Shown in pieces: positions 10,560-18,906 of a stretch of DNA of 55,155 bases. A program made the position numbers and the translations under genes. The notes under the pieces are model-generated. The model ran no database searches, was not told where the DNA came from, and saw only the letters and a list, made by a program, of their open reading frames with translations. Source of the DNA: UBA5614 sp034678545. Lineage in GTDB: Bacteria; Cloacimonadota; Cloacimonadia; Cloacimonadales; Cloacimonadaceae. The first letter of the stretch is position 1; each line of letters opens with the position of its first letter. Where the stretch lies: the NCBI GenBank assembly GCA_034678545.1, contig JAXDBS010000059.1, positions 1 to 55,155 on the forward strand, written 5' to 3'.

Positions 10560-10931
10560 ATGCAAGCTATCAAAACACACAAAGCTCCGGGCGCTGTCGG
10601 GCCCTATTCCCAGGCGGTTTTAAGGAACAATCTGCTGTTCATTTCCGGAACCCTCGGGATGGATCCGTCCAGCAGCGCCATGCCTGACGGCTTTGCCGAG
10701 CAGGCCCAGCTCGTTTTTTCCAACCTGAAGGGCATCCTGGAAGCGGCAGGCATGACCTTTGCCCACGTGCTCAAGGTTTCCATCTTCCTCAAGGACATGA
10801 ATGACTTTGCCGTCCTCAACGAGATGTACGCCCAGTATTTCACCGAACCCTATCCCGCCCGGGAAACGGTGCAGGTGGCAAGGCTGCCCAAGGACGGCAG
10901 GGTGGAAATCTCGCTGATCGCCATGAAATGA
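10560..10931 (+). CDS. ridA: RidA family enamine/imine deaminase
   Basis: 123 aa, full length for RidA (YjgF/YER057c/UK114). The visible hallmarks are the N-terminal APGAVGPYSQAV, the glycine turn FISGTLGMDP, and the C-terminal substrate-binding arginine segment PARETVQVARLPKDGRVEISLIA. RidA hydrolyses reactive 2-aminoacrylate-type enamines released by PLP enzymes and works as a soluble trimer in the cytosol. The ATG follows a GGGGAGA site. It starts a plus-strand run: the cobalamin adenosyltransferase begins 6 bases after its stop. Confidence 0.95.
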   Translation: MQAIKTHKAPGAVGPYSQAVLRNNLLFISGTLGMDPSSSAMPDGFAEQAQLVFSNLKGILEAAGMTFAHVLKVSIFLKDMNDFAVLNEMYAQYFTEPYPARETVQVARLPKDGRVEISLIAMK

Positions 10932-10937
10932 GGAATC

Positions 10938-11462
10938 ATGAGCATTTCAACAACCAACGGAGACACAGGCCAAACCGGGCTTTACACGGGAGAGCGGGTC
11001 TGGAAAGACGACCTCAGGGTGGACGCTTACGGTACGCTGGACGAACTGGACGCTCACCTCGGTGAAGCCAGGCATGTAATACATGACGTTGAACTGCGGC
11101 GCCTGCTGACAGGCATCCAGAAAGAACTCTACCGCGTCATGGGCCAGCTGGCCAGTAAGAGCGCGCCGTTCGGAGAACCGGTCACCCCGGCCGAAGTCGA
11201 AAACCTGACCCGGTTGGTGCATGATTACGAGCAGAGCGTGGACCTGCAGGGCTTCGTCCTGCCCGGCTCCACCCCCGCCTCGGCCAAGCTGGATGTCTGC
11301 AGGACAGTGGCGCGCCGCGCCGAACGCCGGATCGTCAGCCTTTCCCGTCAGGAGGTAGTGCCCGAGGCCGTCCTCCAGTATGTCAACCGGCTCTCGGACC
11401 TGCTCTTCATCCTGGCGCGCTGGATCGAGCGCAAAGAGGACGCGCTGACCTACGTAAAATAA
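10938..11462 (+). CDS. PduO-type ATP:cob(I)alamin adenosyltransferase
   Basis: 174 aa, standard for the PduO/EutT-like fold that adds adenosine from ATP to cob(I)alamin, making coenzyme B12. Sequence evidence is the N-terminal ATP loop (GDTGQTGLYTGERVWKDD), the AYGTLDELDAHLGEAR helix, and the RRAER motif in TVARRAERRIVSL. The gene lies 6 bases after ridA with a GAGG site overlapping the intergenic gap, and gpmA follows after 22 bases. That suggests a shared transcript, although the three functions are not an obvious pathway. B12-dependent mutases or reductases would be its clients, but none is in this window. Confidence 0.92.
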   Translation: MSISTTNGDTGQTGLYTGERVWKDDLRVDAYGTLDELDAHLGEARHVIHDVELRRLLTGIQKELYRVMGQLASKSAPFGEPVTPAEVENLTRLVHDYEQSVDLQGFVLPGSTPASAKLDVCRTVARRAERRIVSLSRQEVVPEAVLQYVNRLSDLLFILARWIERKEDALTYVK

Positions 11463-11484
11463 CCAACCCAGGGAGATATAGGCA

Positions 11485-12231
11485 ATGAAACAAATAGTAC
11501 TGGTAAGGCACGGCGAAAGCGTGTGGAACATGGAAAACCTCTTCACCGGCTGGACGGACGTGGACCTGTCCGAGAAAGGTGTTACGGAAGCCCATCTGGC
11601 CGGGCAGAAACTCAAGGCGGAGGGGTATTATTTCGACGAATGCTGGACCTCCACCCTGAAACGGGCCATCCGGACCCTCTGGATCATCATGGACGAGATG
11701 GACCTGATGTGGCTGCCTGTCTTTAACGACTGGCGCCTGAACGAACGCCACTACGGCGCTTTACAAGGTCTCAATAAATCCGAAACTGCCCAGAAATACG
11801 GCGAGGACCAGGTCAAGCTCTGGCGCCGCAGCTATGACATACCGCCCCCCGCGCTGGAAAAGTCCGACCCGCGCTGGCCCGGGCACGAGGACAAGTATGA
11901 GAGCCTCAACTCCGAGCAGATCCCGCTTTGCGAGTCCCTCAAGGACACCTACGACCGGGCCGTGCCCTTTTGGAACGAGATCATCGTGCCCAGGCTGAAG
12001 ACCGGCCGCCAGATGCTGATCTCAGCCCACGGCAACAGCCTGCGCGCCATTGTTAAATACCTGGACCGCATCAGCGACGCCGAGATCCCCGAACTCAACA
12101 TCCCGACCGGGATTCCGTTGGTCTATCACTTTGACGACGAACTGCGCGTGCTGAAAAGCTTCTACCTGGCGGACGAGGAGGAGGTCGCCAAAGCCGCCGC
12201 CGCCGTGGCGAACCAGGCCAAGACCAGATAA
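11485..12231 (+). CDS. gpmA: 2,3-bisphosphoglycerate-dependent phosphoglycerate mutase
   Basis: 248 aa, the standard dPGM length. The phosphohistidine motif is LVRHGESVWN near the N-terminus. The substrate loop WRLNERHYGALQGLNK and the second catalytic histidine in ISAHGNSLRAIVKYLD are intact. It interconverts 3- and 2-phosphoglycerate in glycolysis and gluconeogenesis, as a cytosolic dimer. The C-terminal 15 residues are Ala/Val/Lys-rich and probably flexible. Start ATG has GGGAG 7-8 bases upstream. Confidence 0.96.
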   Translation: MKQIVLVRHGESVWNMENLFTGWTDVDLSEKGVTEAHLAGQKLKAEGYYFDECWTSTLKRAIRTLWIIMDEMDLMWLPVFNDWRLNERHYGALQGLNKSETAQKYGEDQVKLWRRSYDIPPPALEKSDPRWPGHEDKYESLNSEQIPLCESLKDTYDRAVPFWNEIIVPRLKTGRQMLISAHGNSLRAIVKYLDRISDAEIPELNIPTGIPLVYHFDDELRVLKSFYLADEEEVAKAAAAVANQAKTR

Positions 12232-12253
12232 TCTACCGCTGCCGAACTGGAGT

Positions 12254-14101
12254 GTGCCTCTGATCGACATGCAGTTCATGAAAATGCAGATCCTGGAAAT
12301 TGGTCTGCTGATCCTGGGCGCGTACATGGGCGGAATGCTGGCCCGCCGTCTGCGGATCGGGGAGATCGTTGGCCAGATCGTGGGCGGGATGCTGGTCGGG
12401 CCGCACTTCTGGGAATGGGTGCGGCGGATGTTTTTCGGCGGGGATTTCTTCGCCTCGCATCCCGGTTTCCGCTGGCTGCAGGAGTTTTACCAGGGCGGCG
12501 GTTATCAGTTCTATTCCGAGACCTTCGGCAGCTTCAGCTTCATCACCTTCCTGTTCCTTGGCGTGATCGCCTTTTCACTGGGCGAGGAACTGCATCACGA
12601 CCGGCTGCGCAAGGTGGGCCTGAAGGCTGCTTTCATCGGGGTTTTCCAGGGGGTGGTGACCTTCGGCTTCCTTGCCGTCGGCTTCCGCCTGCTGTTTGCC
12701 GACACCTTTTCCTGGACAGATGTCTGCATCATCGGCTCCATCGGGATCGCCACCGCGCCGGTGATCACGTTCATCATGATGAACAAATTCAGGATCGAAG
12801 GCCCGCTCAAAAACATCATGGCCAATATCGTGGTGCTGGCCGACATCATGGAAGTGGTGATCTTCTCCGTCTTTCTGACCGTGGCCCAATCCATAATGTT
12901 GTACGGACGGAGGCCTTCAACTCTGGCCCTGGGCAGTGAGATCGTAAAGGAGATCGGGCTCAGCATTTTGGTCGCCATCGGCATCTTTCTGGTGTTGAAG
13001 CTGGCTTTCATCAGAAGGATCGAAAGGAGGAGGGGGGAAAGAAAAGTGACGCTGCAAAAGGAGGACAAGACCTTCCTCTCCACCATTCTGTTCAACCAGC
13101 CCACGCCTTCCGTGGAGATCCTGCTGATCATCATCGGCGTGGTCGCCATCGGCATCGCCCTGGCTATGCATCTGGGAGCGCCCTTTCTGATCGCGGCCGT
13201 GGTCGCGGGTTACCTGATTGCCAATTTCCACCACAGCGCTTTTTTCGATTCGCTCAAGATAGACAATGTCATGACGATCTTCAACCTGCTCTTCTTTGGC
13301 CTGATCGGGGCCAGCATCCACATCGAGAGCTTCACCCGGACTACCCTGCTCTTTTCCTTCACCTATTTCATCCTGCGCGCGGTTGGCAAGACTTTGGGCA
13401 GCTGGACCGGCGCCCGGTTGGCGGGGCAGGATCCCAAGATCGTGGCCACCCTACCCCGGCTGATGCTGCCCCAGGCGGGAATGGCGGCGGTGGAGATCGT
13501 CCTGGTGGCGGCCGTCCTCAAGGACGGCAACGGCCTGCTCATCTTCAACACCATCCTGCCGGCCCTTGTCCTCTTCGAACTGGGTGGTGCTTACATCACG
13601 GAGAAAACCCTGGCCCGCTGGAAGGATTACACTTTCGGTGAACAACAAGCCTTTGAGGAAGCTGCGCCCGGCCTTGTTCCGGCGCTGGACATCCCGAAAC
13701 TGCTGGCCGGGCGGGTGTATGAACTGGGCTTTCAGACCAAGGAGGACATCCTGCACAAGCTGATCGGCTTCGCCGCGCTGGAGAACGTCGTGCCGGACGA
13801 GCGGGAAGCCTACAGGGCGATCGTGGAGCGCGAGAAGCTGGGCCACGTCTCCACCCCGGGCGGATTGGCCCTGCCCCACAGCAGGATCGCAGGGCTCAGG
13901 GAAACCGCTGTCTATTGCGCTTTACTGAAGCATCCCATTCGCTGGAATCCCGAGGACCAGTACGACGTCAGCACCGTCTTCCTGATCTTCACGCCGGAAG
14001 ACAAGCCCGCCCTCCACCTCAAGGCCCTGCAGGCCATCAGCCTGTTTTCCCGCCAGACGGATTTTCCCGGCAGACTCCATGCCCTGGCCAGCAGCGCTTA
14101 A
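12254..14101 (+). CDS. Na+/H+ antiporter (CPA2/KefB-like) fused to a PTS EIIA-type domain
   Basis: About 610 aa. Residues up to about 450 form a monovalent cation:proton antiporter domain with some 12 membrane segments, including LARRLRIGEIVGQIVGGMLVGP and the inverted-repeat core IGSIGIATAPVITFIMM. The last 140 residues resemble PTS EIIA of the fructose/mannitol type, with the phospho-histidine segment LGHVSTPGGLALPHSRI and the flanking KLIGFAALENVV. The fusion implies gating of ion exchange by a phosphorylation relay or by nucleotide/sugar status, but no other PTS protein is in the window. The start is uncertain: GTG 12254 is almost on top of GGAG, while the ATGs at 12269 and 12278 are far from it. 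It follows gpmA by 22 bases. Confidence 0.85.
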   Translation: MPLIDMQFMKMQILEIGLLILGAYMGGMLARRLRIGEIVGQIVGGMLVGPHFWEWVRRMFFGGDFFASHPGFRWLQEFYQGGGYQFYSETFGSFSFITFLFLGVIAFSLGEELHHDRLRKVGLKAAFIGVFQGVVTFGFLAVGFRLLFADTFSWTDVCIIGSIGIATAPVITFIMMNKFRIEGPLKNIMANIVVLADIMEVVIFSVFLTVAQSIMLYGRRPSTLALGSEIVKEIGLSILVAIGIFLVLKLAFIRRIERRRGERKVTLQKEDKTFLSTILFNQPTPSVEILLIIIGVVAIGIALAMHLGAPFLIAAVVAGYLIANFHHSAFFDSLKIDNVMTIFNLLFFGLIGASIHIESFTRTTLLFSFTYFILRAVGKTLGSWTGARLAGQDPKIVATLPRLMLPQAGMAAVEIVLVAAVLKDGNGLLIFNTILPALVLFELGGAYITEKTLARWKDYTFGEQQAFEEAAPGLVPALDIPKLLAGRVYELGFQTKEDILHKLIGFAALENVVPDEREAYRAIVEREKLGHVSTPGGLALPHSRIAGLRETAVYCALLKHPIRWNPEDQYDVSTVFLIFTPEDKPALHLKALQAISLFSRQTDFPGRLHALASSA

Positions 14102-14196
14102 TAATCAAGCGCTGCCAGGAACCTCCCTCCTATTTATCTTGACAGGAAAACGGCATAAACAGAAAGAGATCAATATAAACATAAGGAGTCAGAAGC

Positions 14197-14367
14197 ATGG
14201 CAGTAAAGATTGACAAAGATACCTGCATCGGCTGCGAAGCCTGTGTCGGCGTATGCCCTGTGAGCGCCCTGTCCATGGAAGACGGCAAGGCCAAATGCGA
14301 TGCGGACACCTGCATTGATTGCGGGGCCTGCATTTCGACTTGCCCCGTTCAGGCGATCTCAGAATAA
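14197..14367 (+). CDS. 2[4Fe-4S] ferredoxin, 56 aa
   Basis: This short gene reads MAVKIDKDTCIGCEACVGVCP, then a linker, then a second motif CIDCGACISTCP, so both CxxCxxCxxxCP clusters are complete. It is a clostridial-type low-potential electron carrier that would serve pyruvate:ferredoxin oxidoreductases, hydrogenases or similar anaerobic enzymes in the cytosol. AAGGAG lies 8 bases before the ATG. A TTGACA box at 14139-14144 may belong to its promoter, but no good -10 is visible. It stands alone, with its own terminator 7 bases after the stop. Confidence 0.95.
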   Translation: MAVKIDKDTCIGCEACVGVCPVSALSMEDGKAKCDADTCIDCGACISTCPVQAISE

Positions 14368-14373
14368 GCATTC

Positions 14374-14403
14374 ACAGGCCGGGTGACCGGCCTGTTTCTT
14401 TTT
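14374..14403 (+). terminator. Intrinsic terminator of the ferredoxin gene
   Basis: A 9-bp GC-rich stem (ACAGGCCGG / CCGGCCTGT) with loop GTGA is followed by TTCTTTTTC. It separates the ferredoxin from the secreted beta-helix gene. Confidence 0.92.
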
Positions 14404-14435
14404 CACCGTAAGGTTTTTTCCCCGGAGGTTCCATC

Positions 14436-17027
14436 ATGGCACGTTTCTTTCTTTCGTTTTCCTTTTTGGTATTAGCGGCTTCTTCCTTTGCAATCCAGGT
14501 CAGCGGCAACCAGTCCGGCACCTGGACCCCTGACAACAATCCTTATGAAATTGTGGGTGATGTAACTGTTCCTTCCGGTCAATGGCTGACCGTCCTGCCC
14601 GGAGTGATCGTTCACGCCATGGGTCTTTACCAGATTATCGCCCAGGGAAATATCTATGCTGTGGGAACCGAACAGGACAGCATTTATTTTGTTTCGGGAC
14701 AGCCTGACCCCAGCGCTCTCTGGGATGGTATCAGACTGGAGAGCATGACTGTACAGAACCAGTTTTCCTATTGCAGGATTGATAATGGGGATTATGGAAT
14801 CAACTCCGTAAACTCACCCGCCAGTATCACCCACTGCCATTTAAAGAACAACAAGCGTGGCATCCAGGCCTACGGCATCGGTTCCGCCAACCCCGCCACA
14901 GTGCTGATCGACCATAACCTGATAGAGCTTTCCATCCAGAACGGCATCCTGGTCGCGCAGAATTCCAACACCACCATCACCAACAACGAGCTCACCCGCA
15001 ACGGCACTTCCGCTTCCTACTACGGGGCCATTCAGCTTTCCAACCAGTCCGCCGGCGGCAGCTGCAATCCCGGCATTGCCTACAATCACATCCATCACAA
15101 TTTCAAGCAGGGCATCATCGCTTGGGACATCGTAGCCGCGGGCGCCATCAATCCCGAGGTGCACAACAACCTGGTAGAGAACAACCTGAGCGGCATCTAC
15201 TTCCGCCACAGCTCCGGCTACCTGCACCACAACACAGTCATAAACAACTTCATCCCCGGCGACATGAATTCCGGGGCCGGCTTCATGGTCAGCGGAAGCA
15301 CCGCCCAGCCTTATTTTGAAGACAATATAGTGACCGGCAACTACACCGGTTTTTACCTCACCGAAAACGCCCAGCCCTGCCTGGGCAACCTGAGCATCTA
15401 CCACGCCTGGGCCCAGGGCGGCAACACCATTGCCAATAATATCGACGCCAACAACATCACCCACAGCGTCTACTGCTACAGCTATACCAACAGCGCTCTC
15501 ACCGTCTTCGCGGAAAACAACTTCTGGGACTACAACACGGCTACTGAAATCGCCGGCACCATCGAAGACCACAATGACAACGCCACCCTGCCCACCATTG
15601 ATTTCGACCCCTGGCAGAACAACGCTAACCCGATTTATCTGGCAGGGACAGTTACCCTGGCCAATCCGCCCGTGCCGACTGCTACTTTGGAACTGGTCTC
15701 AGCCCAGACCGGCAATGTTCTGAACAACTGGACAGTCACCATCAATGAACCTTTCCAGGTTCCCGTTTATCACGACTCCCTGGTATACATCGTCGCCCAT
15801 GCCACTGACTTGGTGGAACAGCAGTACTACGGCGCTTATGGCGGCACGGAAGTTCCCATAGCCGCGCAGATTATTGCGGACGTGCAGTTCAGCATCGGAG
15901 ACCTGCCCATCTCATTTCCTCCACCGAACTGGTATTACCGGAAATTCGGAGCGCCCCAACTGATTAACGGCCACCAGTCTTTTCCCCTGAAGACGGGCTG
16001 GTTTGTCTACGCGCCCGACCAGACCTTTTTCCTTTACCGGGACGGCGATTTCCTCAGGCTGAGCAGGATTGAGGCCTGGCTGGATGGCACCTTTTATGCT
16101 TTTGACGTTGATTCTACGCCCATCTGGATGAAAATTGCCAATCTTGATTCTGATGAGAGCTGGCAGCAGTACATTGGAGCATTAGTGCAGCCACCCTATC
16201 CAATTACTACGGCTGCAACTCATGCTGTGGCGGGCATCACTACTTACAAGTATGGTGAGTCAAGCACGTATGACCTTATCCAGGTAGGCGTTAATCGCGA
16301 TTATCAGCTCTACGACTACCATGACAACCTTTGGGTGCTTTGTCATATGTATTATATGCATAATGGCGTGACCGGAAAATGGAGAATAACTCCTGCTGCC
16401 GTGGAACCAGACGGAACCTTGTTTCCTTTGGCCCAGAACAACTATTGGAAAAGCCTGCCGGACTATGATATGTATGATGTCCCGGATTATTTTGGATATA
16501 AAACTGCCGATTCCCTGGCTTTTTACTGGATTCCTCCCTTCGGGGACCAGTTGAATCATACTTACAGAATATATGATAACAGCGTGCTTTTAACAGAAGT
16601 TCAAACCTCAGTTCAGAAAGCTGTAGTAGCCATTCCGGCCGATGGCCTGGAGCATACTTACGCCCTTTCAGTGTATTATGATGATACAGACCATTTCAGC
16701 CCCAGTAGCCTTGTTCTGACTTTTACTGCCAGCCAGGATGAAGTGCAGCCCGTAAAACCGCTTTCCGTCTATCCCAATCCCTTCAATCCTCTATTCTCGT
16801 CCCTGAATGTCAAACTGGGTAATCCCGCCATTTCCGAAACGAAAGTTGCTGTCTATAACATCAAAGGCCAGAAGGTCTGGTCCCACCTTTTGGAAAAAGG
16901 CGCCACGGAGCTTACCTGGGACGGCAGGGACAGCCGCGGCCGCCTCTGCGCGTCAGGGATCTATCAGCTTCGCCTTTCTGACTCGGAAGGCCGGCACGCG
17001 ACTCGCAAGCTGGTGCTGATCCGCTAA
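14436..17027 (+). CDS. Secreted right-handed beta-helix protein with Por/FlgD-type C-terminal domain
   Basis: 863 aa. A signal peptide covers residues 1-19 (FLSFSFLVLAASSFA). Residues about 40-390 are a parallel beta-helix, NosD/pectin-lyase-like, seen as repeated N-N turns such as LVENNLSGIYFRH and TVINNFIPGD. A middle region of unclear fold follows (rich in Y and W). The last 85 residues begin with YPNPFNP at about residue 779, then VAVYNIKGQKV, LTWDGRDSRGR and SGIYQLRL. That is the FlgD-Ig/T9SS-type tail found on exported proteins of FCB bacteria. The helix may bind or cleave polysaccharide; catalytic residues are not obvious. The ATG has a GGAGG site 7 bases upstream. Confidence 0.85.
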   Translation: MARFFLSFSFLVLAASSFAIQVSGNQSGTWTPDNNPYEIVGDVTVPSGQWLTVLPGVIVHAMGLYQIIAQGNIYAVGTEQDSIYFVSGQPDPSALWDGIRLESMTVQNQFSYCRIDNGDYGINSVNSPASITHCHLKNNKRGIQAYGIGSANPATVLIDHNLIELSIQNGILVAQNSNTTITNNELTRNGTSASYYGAIQLSNQSAGGSCNPGIAYNHIHHNFKQGIIAWDIVAAGAINPEVHNNLVENNLSGIYFRHSSGYLHHNTVINNFIPGDMNSGAGFMVSGSTAQPYFEDNIVTGNYTGFYLTENAQPCLGNLSIYHAWAQGGNTIANNIDANNITHSVYCYSYTNSALTVFAENNFWDYNTATEIAGTIEDHNDNATLPTIDFDPWQNNANPIYLAGTVTLANPPVPTATLELVSAQTGNVLNNWTVTINEPFQVPVYHDSLVYIVAHATDLVEQQYYGAYGGTEVPIAAQIIADVQFSIGDLPISFPPPNWYYRKFGAPQLINGHQSFPLKTGWFVYAPDQTFFLYRDGDFLRLSRIEAWLDGTFYAFDVDSTPIWMKIANLDSDESWQQYIGALVQPPYPITTAATHAVAGITTYKYGESSTYDLIQVGVNRDYQLYDYHDNLWVLCHMYYMHNGVTGKWRITPAAVEPDGTLFPLAQNNYWKSLPDYDMYDVPDYFGYKTADSLAFYWIPPFGDQLNHTYRIYDNSVLLTEVQTSVQKAVVAIPADGLEHTYALSVYYDDTDHFSPSSLVLTFTASQDEVQPVKPLSVYPNPFNPLFSSLNVKLGNPAISETKVAVYNIKGQKVWSHLLEKGATELTWDGRDSRGRLCASGIYQLRLSDSEGRHATRKLVLIR

Positions 17028-17064
17028 AGACAACATCTCGCAGCTGAGATAAGCAGTCATGGAA

Positions 17065-17103
17065 GATAAAAAGGCAGGAGTGAGCTCCTGCCTTTTCTTA
17101 TCT
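17065..17103. terminator. Bidirectional terminator between beta-helix gene and rpoD
   Basis: The core stem aaaaggcaggag / ctcctgcctttt has a TGAG loop. It is extended outward by agataa / ttatct with a two-base bulge. U runs follow on both strands, serving the plus-strand beta-helix gene and the minus-strand rpoD. Confidence 0.9.
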
Positions 17104-17156
17104 GGATTCCTGCCTGCGCAGGAATAACAGACTGTGTATACTATTTTGTAAGAATG

Positions 17157-18896
17157 TCACTTTACATGGAAGTTATCCAGGAATTGCTGCAGGATGGCAG
17201 CGCGTGAGGGATGGCGCAGTTTCTTGAGGGCCTTGTCCTCGATCTGGCGGATGCGTTCGCGGGTAACGTTGAAGATATTACCGACCTCTTCCAGGGTGCG
17301 GTGGTAGCCGTCGTCGATGCCGAAGCGGAGGCGGATGACGCGCTCCTCGCGGGTGGTGAGGGTTTTGAGAACCTCGTCCACCTGCTTTTTTAGCAGGCTG
17401 CGCTCGGCCAGGCGTTCGGGTGAGATGATGGTGCGGTCCTCGATGAAGTCGCCCAGGATGCTGTCCTCGCTGTCGTGGCCGATGGGCTTGTCGAGGGAGA
17501 CGGGTTCCTTGGAGATGGACATAATGTTCTTGATCTTGTCCACGGGAATGTCCAAAAGCTCGGCGATCTCTTCGGGATAGGGATCGCGGCCCAGTTTCTG
17601 CATGAGGCGGCGGCTGGTGCGGTTGATCTTGTTGATGGATTCGATCATGTGGACGGGGATGCGGATGGTGCGGGCCTGGTCGGCAATGGCGCGGGTAATG
17701 GCCTGACGGATCCACCAGGTGGCGTAGGTGCTGAACTTGTAGCCTTTGCGGTAATCGTATTTCTCCACGGCGCGCATGAGGCCGGTGTTGCCTTCCTGGA
17801 TGAGGTCGAGGAATTCCAGGCCGCGGTTGTTGTAGCGCTTGGCGATGGAAATGACGAGTCGGACGTTGGCCTCGATCATCTCGTTCTGGGCCTTTTCCTT
17901 CATGCGTTCGGCGCGCTCGATCTCGCGCAGGAGGAAGACGAGCTCGCTGCCGGTCATCTTGGTTTCCAGTTCGACTCGGCGGATCTTGCGGCGGGCGTTC
18001 TTGATCTTGCGGAGGGTCTCGATGAAGATATTAGGGTCCAGGTTGGTCTCGGCCTTTACCTCGTCAAAGTCTTCCTCGGATTTCTTGGCGCGGCGGCCGT
18101 AGGTGCAGATCTCGTCGATAGTGTAGCGTTTAATGCGGGTCAGATCAGTGATGCTGAGACGGCTTTCCTCGATGCGCTCGACCAAAGAGCGGACGCGGTA
18201 AACCATGCGCTTGATGAGCTTGTCATTGTAGCTGAGCTGGGAAAAAGTGGCCACGATCTGGTCGCGCAGGGAGTCGATTTCCTCCTGGCGGTTGGCAGTG
18301 CCCGTCTCGTCAAAGTCGCAGTTGTCCAGGATATCGCCCACCTTCACGAAAGCGCCCTCGTTTTCCTTGAGCAGCTGGCGGAACTTGTCAATGATCTTGA
18401 CGTCCTGGTTCTTGTCGATCCAGCTGGAAAGGTCAACCTTAAAGATCTGATCCAGCCTGACCCGCCGCTCGCGGTATCGGTGCAGGAAGTTGTACATCTC
18501 CCGCAGAGTGCTCCCGGACTTGAACACGTTTTGACAGATCATCTTCTGGTAGGTCTCGATCTTCTTGGCGACGCGGACCTCGCCCTCACGGTCCAGCAGG
18601 GGCACGCGGCCCATTTCCCTGAGGTACATGCGGACGGGGTCGTCGTAATAGCGGCGAGGCTTGAACTTTTTGGTGACGGCGGGTTTGCGGACAGCCAAAC
18701 TCCCCTTGGTGAGCCGCCTTTCCGTCTCGTCGATGATCTCGATACCCTCCTGCCCGATGTCGTAAATGACGTCGTCGATCTTGTCCAGGAAAACGGGGCT
18801 GTTGGGAAGAATGTCGTTAATTTGCTTGAACGTGATGTAGCCCGTCTCACGGCCGAGTTCAATCAGCTTTTTCAAACAATCATTGTAAGTAATCAT
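17157..18896 (-). CDS. rpoD: RNA polymerase primary sigma factor (sigma-70)
   Basis: 579 aa. Region 1.1 is at the N-terminus and region 1.2 is seen in YYDDPVRMYLREMG. A non-conserved insert follows. The region 2 helix is RLVISIAKRYNNRGLEFLDLIQEGN with the -10 recognition words YKFSTYATWWIRQAITRAI. Region 3 and the region 4 helix-turn-helix (TLEEVGNIFNVTRERIRQIEDKALKKLRHP) complete the protein. This is the housekeeping sigma. I chose the ATG at 18896, which has AGGGAG 6 bases upstream; the GTG at 18902 overlaps that site. It is the last gene of the rpsU-cvpA-mutS2-dnaG-rpoD run and begins 10 bases after dnaG. Confidence 0.97.
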   Translation of the reverse strand: MITYNDCLKKLIELGRETGYITFKQINDILPNSPVFLDKIDDVIYDIGQEGIEIIDETERRLTKGSLAVRKPAVTKKFKPRRYYDDPVRMYLREMGRVPLLDREGEVRVAKKIETYQKMICQNVFKSGSTLREMYNFLHRYRERRVRLDQIFKVDLSSWIDKNQDVKIIDKFRQLLKENEGAFVKVGDILDNCDFDETGTANRQEEIDSLRDQIVATFSQLSYNDKLIKRMVYRVRSLVERIEESRLSITDLTRIKRYTIDEICTYGRRAKKSEEDFDEVKAETNLDPNIFIETLRKIKNARRKIRRVELETKMTGSELVFLLREIERAERMKEKAQNEMIEANVRLVISIAKRYNNRGLEFLDLIQEGNTGLMRAVEKYDYRKGYKFSTYATWWIRQAITRAIADQARTIRIPVHMIESINKINRTSRRLMQKLGRDPYPEEIAELLDIPVDKIKNIMSISKEPVSLDKPIGHDSEDSILGDFIEDRTIISPERLAERSLLKKQVDEVLKTLTTREERVIRLRFGIDDGYHRTLEEVGNIFNVTRERIRQIEDKALKKLRHPSRAAILQQFLDNFHVK

Positions 18897-18906
18897 TAAC
18901 ACTCCC

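Noticed and set aside
17475..18899. 474-residue plus-strand frame
   Set aside because: Shadow of rpoD, whose motifs on the other strand are unmistakable.
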